From positions 4,092,001 through 4,156,000 of the forward strand of contig OZ020311.1 in assembly GCA_963971305.1 (NCBI GenBank): a stretch of DNA of 64,000 nt, given 5' to 3'. Of the stretch, positions 31,006 through 42,000 are shown piece by piece. Within the stretch, counting starts at the first letter, position 1, and every line of letters starts with the position of its first letter. The notes below the pieces were generated by a model. That model made no database searches. It worked only from the letters and a program-made list of their open reading frames with translations, and had not been told where the DNA came from. The position numbers were made by a program, and so were the translations under genes. Source of the stretch: Arcuatula senhousia. Its lineage: Eukaryota; Mollusca; Bivalvia; Mytilida; Mytilidae.

Positions 31006-33289
31006 TAAATTTGGTTATGCTTAAATGCCAAGGAGTAACTTCTCATCAGCAGCATTTTAATCAAAACATTGGAAGGTCGAAAACAAAAGTATTGATGTAA
31101 AATGATTGAACCCCTAAATATCAAGTCAGGAGCCCCACCGGGTAAAGCGACCATGACAATCGAAAAAATATAAATAATGTTCTAAAGTTTCATCAGTATC
31201 TTTCGTTGTAAATGGTGTAATTTGGACCAATTATTTAGCAAATGCAGAGCAGAAACTGAAAATGAAATTTAGAAATAAAGAATAGTTGGCCCTGGATATA
31301 GCAATTTCTAACCTTAATTGTTACAATTCTTCATGTTAACACTCTTAGAAATAAATATCTCTTTTTTCTGTTCAGATTGCAAATCGAAAAAGGACAAACT
31401 ATCCCTATGTCACCTCTTACATGAAACACTTACATCCTTATTGGAAGCTGCATGTAGCTTGAGGCCACAAAATGATGAATCGGGTTAGTTTTTGACTATT
31501 TTGGTGCATCTGTTGCAAGTATTTAAGGTTAAGTATTATTTCGTTATTCATAATATGTTCACCATTACTTCTTTTGTGTGTATAGTTTAAAACCTTTTTT
31601 TCCTAAGTATTAAGTATTATTTTAAGAAAAACACTTACTTCATCACATGACGTTTCATTTGAAAATTGAGAAGCATTTTCATTCATTTTTGCTTTATATT
31701 GTTAAAAACCACTGAATGCCTGAGACAATAATAGTAAAGTACCTTGCGCTCAGTACTTATATGTATATACCGCTTTCATCTACAAATTAGGCCACAGTGT
31801 AAAATTGTTTGCAAGGAACTTTCATATCATTTTGTGTCTTGCAAAATTTAAGTCAACCAAATGATTGACTTATCAAAATGATAACTCTTGTCCGCTTTAT
31901 AGATTTTGGGTATATTTATAAAGTTTCAAAGGCGTCATTAATGCTCATCGTGTCGTTTGATAGAATTGATCTTTTTCTTAAAAGTCCACGCTTCCTCATT
32001 TGAATAACATATGCTTTCGATAAAGTGTTTAACATGAAATTTCAATGGTATGAATTTAAGAAACATAAATATATTGTGATGATTTCTAGCAAGTGATAAT
32101 CATAAAATTGTTATACAAACTGTAGTCATTCTTACAACTGACTGTTAGTGAAGGCTTTAAAAGACAAGAGGAAAGAACACACTTACTTTAAAACGTCCCT
32201 TCAAAATCATTACCAGATATTCTTCAAACGACTTTTGATTATGACCTAGTATTTCAAAATGATTTGCATATATATTTTATATAAAAACGCTACCATGAAA
32301 GATATGATATTCCCGGTCTTTATGATAAACTACAAGCGAAGTGTACTTTATTATACTATTATTAAATGGTATTACTATTCGAAAAGTTGTTATACGGAGA
32401 GTTATATACATACGACTGGGCATTTCAAAAGAAAAGTATATTTGGTATATACAGAATGCCAAACTGAAAAATATATAAACACTCTAGGATGATTTCATAG
32501 ACTTGAAGTTTTGGAAATATTACTATATGTAAAGAAATATACCTATCTGCCCAGTTTTGGTGCAAATATTTCACAGCACATAAGATATGTTATGGCTTGT
32601 ATTATTTTTTTTATTTTTTTCCTGAAACCTTCGTCATGGTCACCTTATTTTACCCCAACGTTATAATGTGTCATGTATTGAACGGCCTTTTAAAATAGAT
32701 ATCAACCTTTGGTAGAAACATCCAAAAAATGTTGACGCAATAAACCTTGGTTCAACCCAACATTTCATTTTAAATATCTGAAGCAAGTCAGGAAGAAACA
32801 AAGAGGTACCGAATGGGTCATCCGAATGTCAAAGGTCTAAAAGGGCAAAGACAAAAATCAGTAAACACGATCATGTACGTACACGAACCAGGATACAACA
32901 CAAATCCCCCAAAAATGAATAGCAGTAATAAAACAACAATACAGGACCATTCTGATCTTCAATTTCTCAATTTCAATTTGTGCAGAATTTTCGTCACACA
33001 TTGCATTTGCGTATTGCAAATACTAAACTGTCAGGGTCTTCTATTGAAAAAATATGAAACGTACATTATGTGTTCACACTTGTTTATAAACAAAACGTCT
33101 TATACTATAGAAAAATAGTCTTTTTTAATTTTATATAAATGATCTAAATTCGAGTAAACGTGGCTTCATGTAACTTGATGGTTTCGAATAAGTCGTACCT
33201 TTCGACCAGTAAAATCGTTTAAAAAGGACCTTTCCTGTAAATTCATTAAAACGAACCTGCGACTAATAGTATTTTTAAGAAACGAACTG
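31006..33289. other. No gene; weak relative of the 60 kb block at about 31.8-32.7 kb
   Basis: Segments such as GCTACCATGAAAGATATGAT and TTCACAGCACATAAGATATG resemble 60.06-60.4 kb. Near 32808-32850 there is AGAGGTACCGAATGGGTCAT plus AAAGGGCAAAGACAAAA, the Penelope-like tail in reverse. No long frame was found. Confidence 0.45.
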
Positions 33290-34060
33290 GAAACAGTACG
33301 GAAAGAAGCAAAGAAAAACCTATGGGGCATTCGAGACAACGACAACGAGTTAACACGAACGAAAACAGCACAAAGAAACACAAACACAAAAAAACACAAA
33401 TCAACCAAACGAAAAACAACAACGCAACCTCAAGTCGTAACGAGAGTGAAAACAGACAACATAAAACACAAAAATACAAAAAATTACCTGAAGAGCAATC
33501 AACAATGCGGACTCAAGTCGTAACGAGAATGAACTCAGGTGCTCTGGAATAGTAAGCATTGCTTTTTTGCAATAACACACCATCGCCCTGCCAACTGTCA
33601 ACTTAGACACAACAAAACTTATGACAGACCAACATCTGCACTAATCTGAGAGATTGAATTCCCATATTTGTTTATGAGCGCATAATGTCTTTCGTTAAAT
33701 TTGTTGATTGTAGACAGCAACTGAGGAGCAACATAACCCTGTGTAAGCAATTCTTGTGTCACATTTGACGCTCTCTGCCAAGGAAATAAGTGTAAGTTTC
33801 ACAAGATCTGGAACTACGAATCAATGGTGATAAGCTGGAGCGGACGGAATGTTGTTACAGTAGAAAGGAGAGTTGACGATTAAAAAGTTCAAGCTATCAC
33901 GTTTGTCATAGAGCTTTATTGAAAAAAAATTTAAGAGTCTATTTCGAAATGTAGATGTTAACATGAAGCAGACTTCCTAGAATCCGTTGTGTCCTTTATC
34001 ACAAGTTCACGAGGATACATAAGATGGAGAAAGTCACCAAATCAAAGATTGTTCATTTAA
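33290..34060 (-). mobile_element. Penelope-like RT element, 3' half
   Basis: On the minus strand, from about 34050 down: RT pieces matching the leader of LHLIYP, DTTDSRKSA-like (GAAGCAGACTTCCTAGAATC inverted), KLYDKRD (TTTGTCATAGAGCTTTATTG inverted), SNIPSAPAYH and LLTQGYVAPQLLS. These are followed by the GGAGCACCTGAG-type non-coding tail, here A/C-rich with AAACACAAACACAAAAAAAC. Many indels. The 76-101 codon frames over it are tail artefacts. Confidence 0.7.
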
Positions 34061-35395
34061 ATAACATCATCTACATGTATATAATGGAAGGGATGGAAAT
34101 AATAACTGAAAAAGTTTCTTTTCAAGCATTGTGTTGATATTTTATGAAGGATAGATGACAGATAGGAGTTATATTTTTGATAAGAAGAGAAATTTTCCAT
34201 ATAACAAATATTGCTCATCAAATTTCTCCAATTTAATTTATTGTTTCCATTTCGACATTCTTTATTGTAGAAACAAGAGTTCCCAGGAGCATGAGGGTCT
34301 TTTTTATTAGCTTTTACATCTAAATTGCTTGACTACTTTGAGCAGATGTACTCTTTTGAAGAGTTTAATGAGCTGAAGATTTAAGCAAAAGTTTTCTCTA
34401 TCTGCATAACTTTTTTTCAAGGACAAAATACGAAACGCTATTTTACACTAAAACCCTATAATGAGTCACCTGACATTTTCAACCCGGCTTTTGTCGAGTT
34501 TAATGAGCTGAAAGTTTAACTAAGAAACAGCTTTAGTATGCTCTATATGCAGTACGTTTTGCTGTATAAGACAAAAACATGAATAAAAATTATCTTTTTA
34601 TCTCTAAAGATCCATAACCCTAAACATTTTCAATCCAAATGATACTTTTGAATAGCTTAATTGTTTGACGGTTTTGGTAAGCAACATCTTTTCCCTATTT
34701 GTAATAGTTTTCATCCCAAATATTAATCACACAAAAAATGCTGGGTTTTTTTCAAGTCAAGTCTTAACACTTGACGCGGTAATCTGACATCTTTTGTTGA
34801 GCTTAAGATTGATTCATCTGATTTTTCGTATCATTGGAATTGCGCATTACAAGCCTTTTTCAGAGATTTTACTCTATGTTTTTATTAATCAACATCGGCC
34901 ATTTTTTTATAGAATCCCTTCAAAAGGAGGATGTCTGTTGCAAGCATGTATTTTATCATTCCTGCAAAGTTTCAGTAAAGCTAGTTCAGTAGTTTAAAGG
35001 AAATGATTTTTGAAATTGTTTAAGGACGAGGAAGGGCGCTTTGTGCTTATCACTAAGAAATGTTAAAATTTTCGGATTTGTTTAATTTTCATGTGAGATT
35101 TTGTTTATTTGATTACATTTATTGTGTTTGTTTCGAAATAGCTGTTGAGGTTATTGTGAAACAGTATAAAAAACCAATGACATACACCAATAGAAACTAT
35201 ACTGGGGTTATTTTTCTGGAATTTTCATTGATCATATCAATATAGCAATAAATAGATAACGGAGAACTTTTGTTTAAATCTATTTTGCAATCCAGTTGTC
35301 GAATCCATGTCTTCATTCAATGCATTTAAACAAAAACGCTATGTTTTCATTTTAATTTACAATCTCAACAAAAAGCATCATTTTTTTTTACAAAA
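34061..35395. other. No gene recognised
   Basis: AT-rich. TTTAATGAGCTGAA occurs twice (about 34359 and 34499), hinting at an old internal duplication of about 140 bp. Nothing else found. Confidence 0.4.
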
Positions 35396-35893
35396 TTCAA
35401 ATGACAACAAAGTTCCAGACAATTAATTTTGCTACGCCTGACGCGCGTTTCGTTTATTCAAGACTCATCAGAGGTGCTCTGTCAAAAATATTGAAATAGC
35501 CAAACATATGTGATTATGAAGAGCATAGAACAATAAAACCACAATATACCGAAATGGACAACCAAATTATAACTAAGATGATGAACCTATGTCTTGGGTA
35601 GGAAGAATCTTAGGGTTTAGTCAATTTTGAATTTTAAACGGAAAATTTAATGCTTTGATGTGTTCTCCAACACAAAATTGTTGGTGCCAGAGCGGGCTAA
35701 CCTCGGGGAATTAAAACTCCACCAGCAGCGCTAATTATAACCTTCATGGGTGTTCAAAATTCAAATGACAACAAAGTTCCAGACAATTAATTTTCCTACG
35801 CCTGACGCACGTTTCTTCTATTCAAGACTCATCAGAGGAGTTCTGTCAAAAATATTGAAAAAGCCAAACAAATATATGATAATGATGACATAC
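35396..35893 (-). mobile_element. Retrozyme, about 1.4 units, diverged
   Basis: Reading minus, it starts mid-unit at 35893, passes one hammerhead (35841-35798), a full unit and a second hammerhead (35477-35434), and ends at TTTGTTGTCATTTGAAT (35396). The period is 364 bp. Both ribozymes are damaged in stem II: AAAC replaces AGAC in the 35434-35477 copy, AGAA replaces AGAC in the other. This is an old dimer. Confidence 0.8.
35434..35477 (-). ncRNA. Hammerhead ribozyme, weakened stem I and II
   Basis: The CTGATGA and GAAA boxes are intact, but stem II has one pair lost and stem I reads GCACCT against AGGCGT. Activity is expected to be low. Confidence 0.65.
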
Positions 35894-36479
35894 TTTTAAT
35901 TGTCTAACCAGAATACAGTTGTAGTTAAATATAGAATAATTTAGGTAATTAGAAACTGTATGAGGTACAAGTCCTTGGACGGGTGTGTTTAAACAAGCAA
36001 GAACAGTTTAATTTTCAAAGCACTTGTAATTTCTGATGTACTGAGATGATCACATTCGCATCCCTAATATGTCTTTTCAAACCTGATGTGTTTTGTGTAG
36101 CTACCGAACCCAAAGATCGCAATGGAAGTGGGGTTAGGCGCGCCTTAAAACCTGGTTTAACCCACCATTTCTTTTGAAATGCCTGTACCAAGTCAGGACC
36201 ATTGCGGTCTTTAATTTTTCCGGTATGTCTTCCTTGGTTTGTATTGTCTTACGGACATTTGAGATTGATATCATTTTAGTAATTCAAAAGTATAAAATTA
36301 TCCATAAAACTATTAAGGGAAATATTTGAATGTCAGTGCGTGGCTGTTTACGGTTTAATAGCCTTTTTCGACGCATATATTTAATACAGAACGATCAGAT
36401 TAAAAGGTGGAGGAAACTGGAGTAGTACCCAAAGAAAACTATATCGACCTACGGCTCGTAACTGTAGATTATTACAAGT
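35894..36479 (+). mobile_element. SINE body fragment at about 36085-36290 with unassigned flanks
   Basis: Contains GAAATGCCTGTACCAAGTCA, GGACCATTGCGGTCTTTAA and a preceding GGCGCGCCTTAAAACCTGGT of the tRNA-headed SINE family; the 3' end is diverged. The flanks hold nothing recognisable. Confidence 0.6.
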
Positions 36480-37320
36480 GTAACGACTTAATATTAAACC
36501 CCTTTCTGGCATCAACACTTGATTTGTGTTACAGAAAGCAGTAAAACCATGAAATTATCCGTTTAAATTTCAAAATTGTCAATTCCTAAGGTTCCTCATC
36601 AGTCGATGGATGCTTCTTAGCTAGCTGTCAGCAACTTCGAGTGTTCTCAAGAGAGTATTTCTACGTCTTGTTAATTAATTGTTGTCCTTTTGTCTCATAT
36701 ACTCTCTTGTTGAATTGAACTTCTATCGATTTGATTTTTACTGTGTGTTAGTTTGTGCTTTGTTATTGATTATCAATAGGGGGAAGGTTAGCGCCAAAAA
36801 ACTAGTTTAACCCCGCCACATTTGCAATGTGCCTGTCCTAAGCCAGGAATCTTTATCAAAGCTTATGTTTGTATCTAGTCGAATTTATGTTAATTGTTTT
36901 TTGTCAAGAAGAGGGTCTTTCATTGCACTTTAGGATTGGGCTTGAATCATATGTAGTTTATTTTCAATCCAGAGGCCAATTGAAAAACAGCGAGCAACGA
37001 CCGCTGGTCACATTGAAGGCTGCTGGCTGTTTTCCATTGAGGATGTTTTAAATTTACGTTTATATTGTAGGTTGTGTCGCGTACATTTATTCCACATCTC
37101 ATTTTCTTCTATCTCCTACCCAGACGTAGATTGATTCAAGTCCTTTGGTTGTTACAGTTCAGCAGATTTGGTTTAATCGTTTGATTTTGTCTTTAAATTA
37201 ATAAAGTGTTTGGTATTTTCAATCTTTAGATACAACGCATTTAATGAGTCATGAATAGACGAAACGGGCGACAGGCATAGAAATTTTTTCGTTTGGAACT
37301 TTGTTGATATTCTGATTTTT
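36480..37320 (+). mobile_element. Decayed retrozyme split by a nested insertion
   Basis: 36490-36600 matches the GCACCAACACTTTTG...CCTAAGGTTC part of the unit; the match resumes at about 37113 (CTCCTACCCAGACGTAGATT) and runs to GGAACTTTGTTGATATT at about 37313. The 500 bases between carry a different common repeat (TTAACCCCGCCACATTTGC near 36810). The hammerhead at about 37233-37278 has lost CTGATGA (TTTAATGA) and its stem III pairing. Confidence 0.6.
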
Positions 37321-38101
37321 AACAGATGTGGAAAAAGTGTACGCGACACAACCAAGAAAAAGAAATGGTAATTTTAAAAGATCACAATGAAAAATAGCCA
37401 GCAGTCTTTAACATGACCAGAGATTGCTGCAAGTTGACGTAAATTATTTGTAGAAAATGGAAGAAGTTATCACTCTTAACTATAACTATATCCTCCAAGT
37501 TCGGTAATTTTGTTATTACCTTTATTGTTAAAGTCTAAATCAAGAGGAACCAAAAAGTATGATTAGCTCACCTGTTCTTTAAGCATAAAGGTTTGGTTTT
37601 GAGCTAAATCCATTATAGAGAAACTTTTAAAAACTACAATTAAATTAAACTTTTTTAATCAAGGAATCAACAGTTTTTTTTCTATCTGCAATAATTTTCA
37701 TTCTGCGGGCAAAGAGCATAAAAAATGCACTTTTGACTTAAAAGAGCCATTAACCCTAGAATGATCCATCTGATAACTTTGATAGTTGAGATTAGTAAAT
37801 TCCAAACCTGTGCATGACGAAAAACTTCAATATAAAATCCTGTTTATTCAGCGGACTGTATATCCAATTAGCTTTAGACGCCGGTGTAAATACCACATTA
37901 TTGATCACTAGTCAGTTACCTCTCGGGAGGAAGATCAACCCCGCTTTGAAACTTTAAGAAAGGTCCTTAAAACCTTAAGGTAAATAATTTCTAAAGCTAC
38001 CTGTCCTAGGTCAGTGTTTTCTTACACTTTCTCCTTTTTTCCTACCATTAAAACTGGCGACTTTGCACAGCTCAAAAGTGTATAAAATGCGTTAAATCCT
38101 T

Positions 38102-38125
38102 ACACACACATATATATATATATAT
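38102..38125. repeat. (CA)n(TA)n microsatellite
   Basis: ACACACACATATATATATAT and continuing TA repeats; a simple dinucleotide tract. Confidence 0.9.
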
Positions 38126-38396
38126 AAGCATTTTATTGTTTGTCTCTCTATTTTTTGCACAACATGGAGTTGAACTGTAAATGCTGAATTTTTAAACATA
38201 AAATAACAAGGACAACTTTGTTAGGTCACATTAAAGTTTACTAAACTACAATATAAATTATCATAGTGAATTATTTTAAAATTGATATGACAAATGTATA
38301 TCCACATGTGCATAGTGAAATATTCAACTTAGTGATGTTTTTTAACAAGTACATGACAGACATTGCAAATATTATCAACTTTTCAGTACATGATGA

Positions 38397-38402
38397 TTTA
38401 TT
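38397..38402 (-). terminator. Poly(A) signal of the channel gene
   Basis: TTTATT on the plus strand gives AATAAA on the minus strand, about 80 bases after the stop codon at 38482-38484. Confidence 0.5.
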
Positions 38403-38481
38403 CGAAAGTTCGGAATTTTAATAACATTGACAAATTTAGTAGAAAACAATAAAATTTTAAACACAGTCCACCAATGACCTG

Positions 38482-40977
38482 TCATTTTGGAAGGATATAC
38501 CGTTCCTGGGAATACGGTTCTATGTCCAATTGAGCGTATCCATACGGAACTCGTACTTCTGGACATCCTAGAACGTGCTCATGAACGAATGTTCCTGGGG
38601 TATGTATATATTCGGTAGCTCTTTTTATAGTTTCCCTTCTATCTGTAGAAGAGGAAGGAGTGGGCTCTGTGATATGAGACCGAGTAATTGGATGACTGTT
38701 AATATCTGCTGTGGGTAAACTCGATATACCATTGTTCAATGGACGACGAGGACTGTCTTGATATGACAGAGTGTCAATGAAAGAATCGTAAAACTTTTTC
38801 TCAAGGTGTTTGTCTTCGTGCTTTGTTTTCAAAATCACCTCCCTTTCTTCTTCTGTTGCATAAGATTCCTCTAACGAATGTATTTTCAAAAAGAATCGAT
38901 CGCCATTCGAGTTAAATTCACGAGGCGGCTTCCATTTGCATTTTAACTCTAAATAGTTTCGAAAACATGCTAAGCATATTAAATCTTCCAAAAATAAAAT
39001 AACTGACAACTGTTGAAGGCGCCATTGTGGATATCTGTTTTCACAAACGATCGAACATGTTTGTGACATCATAGCAATCAAGGAGTTCATTAACAGAACA
39101 TATGTTAGAATGGCAAATATGACGTATAGCGTTGTTGCTAGCCATGGTAGTCTACCAAGTGATAACACTCCAATGTCGTCCAACCCTAACATTAATCGAA
39201 ACATTGTAAGCATTGCTGAACCATAGCTGCTGAAACTTGCACTTACAGCTTCATTGTATGCATCAACATCTTTCACGGATTCAATGTTGCCAACAAAAGC
39301 GGTGTATATCCCGGCTGTAAACGCAATGAGCATAAACGAGATAATGATCCCGAATCGGAGGAAATCTCCAAAAAGGACTCTGCGAATCATTTCTGTGAAA
39401 AATCCAAACAAATAGGTAGCTCTTAAGAAAAAGACAGAAAACGACCACCCCATAATAACGGCTATAATGAGCGCAATGTTGTCATTGTAGCGAAAGCTAT
39501 GAGTCATGCAAAAATCAGTTATTAGTGACACGGAAAGAATGGAGAAAAACAAAAAATAAAACAAATTATTAAAAATGTATCGTAAGGCGTTTCGTCTTCT
39601 TAATTTAGCAATGATCAACAGTAAGAAGAGAAAACCATATAAAACACCACCAATCGCAAAACTAACGCGTGAAAGAACAGAGGCTTCGGATGCAACATTT
39701 TCGAGTGTAGATGTATTGGTAGCTGAATTGTAGACGTGGCGATCTGACCGATTAACTGCTTCAACTGTTACACAAATCGTCAAAATGAAATGAATCAATC
39801 CCCAAATGATGTAAACATTACGCAGTTTCTTCCACTTTTCTTGAATAATAGTTTTGACAGGAATAGTTTCTATTAATCGAAATGCAGGGTCACTCTGGTA
39901 ATCGCTTGCAAATACCATTTCTAGAATAGATTCTGTCGGCGGGTACTTAAGTTGATCCTTTAGGACCGAAATGCAGTCTTGCGAGGTTTGGATGTTCTTA
40001 TCTGATCTTCCAACGACTTCAACGGGTTTATTATCTTTATCTCCGCTTGTGGTCTTGAAATTTGCAACAGTATCGATTTCAGTAATGTCATAAAGTTTTA
40101 TATCAAATAATCCATCTTGTGCGCTGACGAAAGAATAAACATTTTCTAGTTTTATTATAAACTGAAATGCTTCAACTACCCCTAGTTTTGCAGACAATTG
40201 TAGTGGTGTTAGTTTATCATTGTTTTTTGAGAACCATGTCCTATCGCTATCATGGAAGTGCTTGTGTTTAAATTTGCTGTGTAGATAATTAAACATGTCT
40301 ATAACGTTGTCCATTTTATCGGGATATACTGCTGCATATTTGACTAAAGAATGAAGAACTGTATCACCAGAACTATTTTTTGACTTTATTTTTGCTTTAT
40401 GTTTTAACAGCAAATCTACAATGTTTTTATCAAACGACAATGCAGCAACGCTTAGAGGTAACTCCCCCATCATAATCGTATTTTTAAAAATTTCACCGGT
40501 GGCCTGTTGTTTGATTAATAGATTGGTGATTTTTCCATTCATGTTTAGCTTGGAGCAGGAAAGGAGAAGCTTGGTGAGTTTTTCGTGTCTTTTGGTAATA
40601 GCAATATGGAGCGGTGTTTGTCCTTTGTAGTTGACTGAGGGATTTGCAAATGATAGCAGATCTGGGCAAAGATTTATAATTCTTTGTATAATATGAAGGT
40701 CATCCTCATATTTCACTGCAACGTGAAGCAATGATTCGCTCCCGTCTTTCTTCCCTTCCTTCTCGTCATTCTCGTCTTCGCCTTCTAAATAATTCTTTAT
40801 TTTCTCATAACTTAATGATGGTTTATTTTCCATAATCGAAAGCAAATCCTTAACCCGTTCCTTTTTGTTTGTTTTCATAGAGTCAGAAAGTTCAGATAAA
40901 AATTCCTTGGGACTGTTCCGGAGTTTTGTATTAAATTCTTCCCGCGTCTCTTCTTCCATTTCCTCATCGTTTTGCAT
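38482..40977 (-). CDS. TRPV-like ankyrin-repeat cation channel, complete single coding exon
   Basis: 831 codons, ATG at 40977 and TGA at 38484-38482. Residues 1-75 are acidic and lysine-rich. Ankyrin-type repeats span about 80-275 (ESLLHVAVKY, GQTPLHIAITKRH, ELPLSVAALSFDKNIVDLLL, LTPLQLSAKLG). A linker follows, then six hydrophobic helices: S1 about 388-410, S2 441-462, S3 473-490, S4 500-525, S5 541-565, and S6 612-638. A pore loop (AMLTMFRLMLGLDDIGV, 588-604) lies before S6, which ends VLLMNSLIAMMSQT, the TRPV-type S6 signature. The cytosolic tail (about 640-831) is Ser/Thr-rich with basic stretches. The product should be a plasma-membrane cation channel subunit acting as a tetramer in sensory or stress signalling; the stimulus cannot be inferred. 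The frame is uninterrupted by introns, and the gene is flanked by retroelement debris. It is paralogous to 1-1516. Confidence 0.9.
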   Translation of the reverse strand: MQNDEEMEEETREEFNTKLRNSPKEFLSELSDSMKTNKKERVKDLLSIMENKPSLSYEKIKNYLEGEDENDEKEGKKDGSESLLHVAVKYEDDLHIIQRIINLCPDLLSFANPSVNYKGQTPLHIAITKRHEKLTKLLLSCSKLNMNGKITNLLIKQQATGEIFKNTIMMGELPLSVAALSFDKNIVDLLLKHKAKIKSKNSSGDTVLHSLVKYAAVYPDKMDNVIDMFNYLHSKFKHKHFHDSDRTWFSKNNDKLTPLQLSAKLGVVEAFQFIIKLENVYSFVSAQDGLFDIKLYDITEIDTVANFKTTSGDKDNKPVEVVGRSDKNIQTSQDCISVLKDQLKYPPTESILEMVFASDYQSDPAFRLIETIPVKTIIQEKWKKLRNVYIIWGLIHFILTICVTVEAVNRSDRHVYNSATNTSTLENVASEASVLSRVSFAIGGVLYGFLFLLLIIAKLRRRNALRYIFNNLFYFLFFSILSVSLITDFCMTHSFRYNDNIALIIAVIMGWSFSVFFLRATYLFGFFTEMIRRVLFGDFLRFGIIISFMLIAFTAGIYTAFVGNIESVKDVDAYNEAVSASFSSYGSAMLTMFRLMLGLDDIGVLSLGRLPWLATTLYVIFAILTYVLLMNSLIAMMSQTCSIVCENRYPQWRLQQLSVILFLEDLICLACFRNYLELKCKWKPPREFNSNGDRFFLKIHSLEESYATEEEREVILKTKHEDKHLEKKFYDSFIDTLSYQDSPRRPLNNGISSLPTADINSHPITRSHITEPTPSSSTDRRETIKRATEYIHTPGTFVHEHVLGCPEVRVPYGYAQLDIEPYSQERYILPK

Positions 40978-41002
40978 TGTTTTCGATTTTCTTATATTTT
41001 CT

Positions 41003-41016
41003 CTGAAAAATAAACC
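41003..41016 (-). promoter_or_regulatory. Probable 3' splice acceptor in the 5' UTR
   Basis: The minus strand reads GGTTTATTTTTCAG immediately before AGAAAATATAAG, with CAG at 41005-41003, 26 bases upstream of the ATG. The same arrangement is found at 1548-1563 in the paralogue. This implies an upstream non-coding exon somewhere beyond 41016. Confidence 0.5.
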
Positions 41017-41446
41017 ACATAAACACTTAAGAATATAAAGATATAAACTAAGCGCAAGAAAATATGGTACAGAAAATTCCTGTTATCAATTTATTTCACA
41101 TGAAAATTTTGGTACATGTTTCAGGTTACTAAAATATCCACATGAAATGAATATGAACCATTATTGTCATTTTTAAACGAATTAAAGTTGATTTTAAATC
41201 ATGCAAAATGGATTTTTTTCTAACTTAGATATCATCACGAAAGCCAACGGAGTATTTGCAATAATCAGAAAAAGATAACATTTAATTTCTTTCTATTTAG
41301 TATTGTTTTAATCACAAAACAGTTTGAAAAGTTTAACCATTATTGTGATAAAAAAACTACATTGTAAAATTAAATCGCTGTTTAGATTGATAATACATAT
41401 TTTATGGTTGCTTAATAGCAATATAAATAAAAATAACAACAAAGTT
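41017..41446. other. Upstream region or 5' UTR intron of the channel gene
   Basis: AT-rich. No convincing promoter or upstream exon could be defined. Confidence 0.4.
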
Positions 41447-41713
41447 AACGTGAAGGTTAGCACTGCTGGTGGAGTTTTAATTCCCCGAGGTTAGCCCGCT
41501 CCGGCACCAACACTTTTGTGTTGGAGAACACATCAAAGCTTTAAATTTTCCGTTTAAATTTCAAAATTGTCTAAACCCTAAGGTTCTTCCTACCCCAGAC
41601 ATAGGTTGGTCATCTAAGTAATAATTTCGTTCCCCAATTTGGTATTTTTTGCTTTACTGTTCTGTGCTCTTCATAATCATAAAGTGTTTGGCATTTTCAT
41701 TATTTTTGGTAAA

Positions 41714-41757
41714 GCGCCTCTGATGTGTCTTGAATAGACGAAACGCGCGTCAGGCGT
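41714..41757 (+). ncRNA. Hammerhead ribozyme with a core mutation
   Basis: Stems I and II and GAAA are conserved, but the first core box reads CTGATGT instead of CTGATGA. The last A of that box is essential in hammerheads, so this copy should be inactive. Confidence 0.8.
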
Positions 41758-41816
41758 AGCAAAATTTATTGTCTGGAACTTTGTTGTCATTTGTATTCCA
41801 GACAGTAAATTAAGCT

Positions 41817-41860
41817 ACGCCTGACGCGCGTTTCGTCTATTCAAGACTCATCAGAGGCGC
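41817..41860 (-). ncRNA. Type I hammerhead ribozyme, intact core (inverted arm)
   Basis: Reverse complement gives GCGCCT, CTGATGA, GTCT..AGAC, GAAA, CGCGCGTC, AGGCGT without change. Predicted cleavage is between 41823 and 41822 on the minus strand. Confidence 0.85.
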
Positions 41861-42000
41861 TCTACCAAAAATATTGAAAATGCCAAATACTATATGATTA
41901 TGAAGAGCATAGAACAATAAAACCAAAAATACCAAAGGGGGGAATCAAATTATTACTAAGATGATCAACCTATATCTGGGGTAGGAAGAACCTTAGGGTC

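Larger units (their letters stand above)
37321..38481. other. Intergenic region downstream of the channel gene
   Basis: Contains a short SINE 3' end (CAAGTTCGGTAATTTTGTTA at about 37497) and a CA/TA microsatellite at 38102-38125. No gene. Confidence 0.45.
41447..42000. mobile_element. Two retrozymes tail to tail (inverted pair)
   Basis: A plus-oriented unit (41447-41797) is followed directly by a minus-oriented partial unit (41798-42000). Arms 41574-41778 and 41796-42000 are nearly complementary with a 17-base spacer, so RNA from this locus could fold into a hairpin of about 200 bp. Each arm carries a hammerhead: the plus one is mutated in the core, the minus one is intact. Confidence 0.85.

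Noticed and set aside
33166..33610. Several 66-80 codon frames rich in Phe/Leu or Lys/Gln
   Set aside because: They translate the low-complexity non-coding tail of a reversed Penelope-like element.
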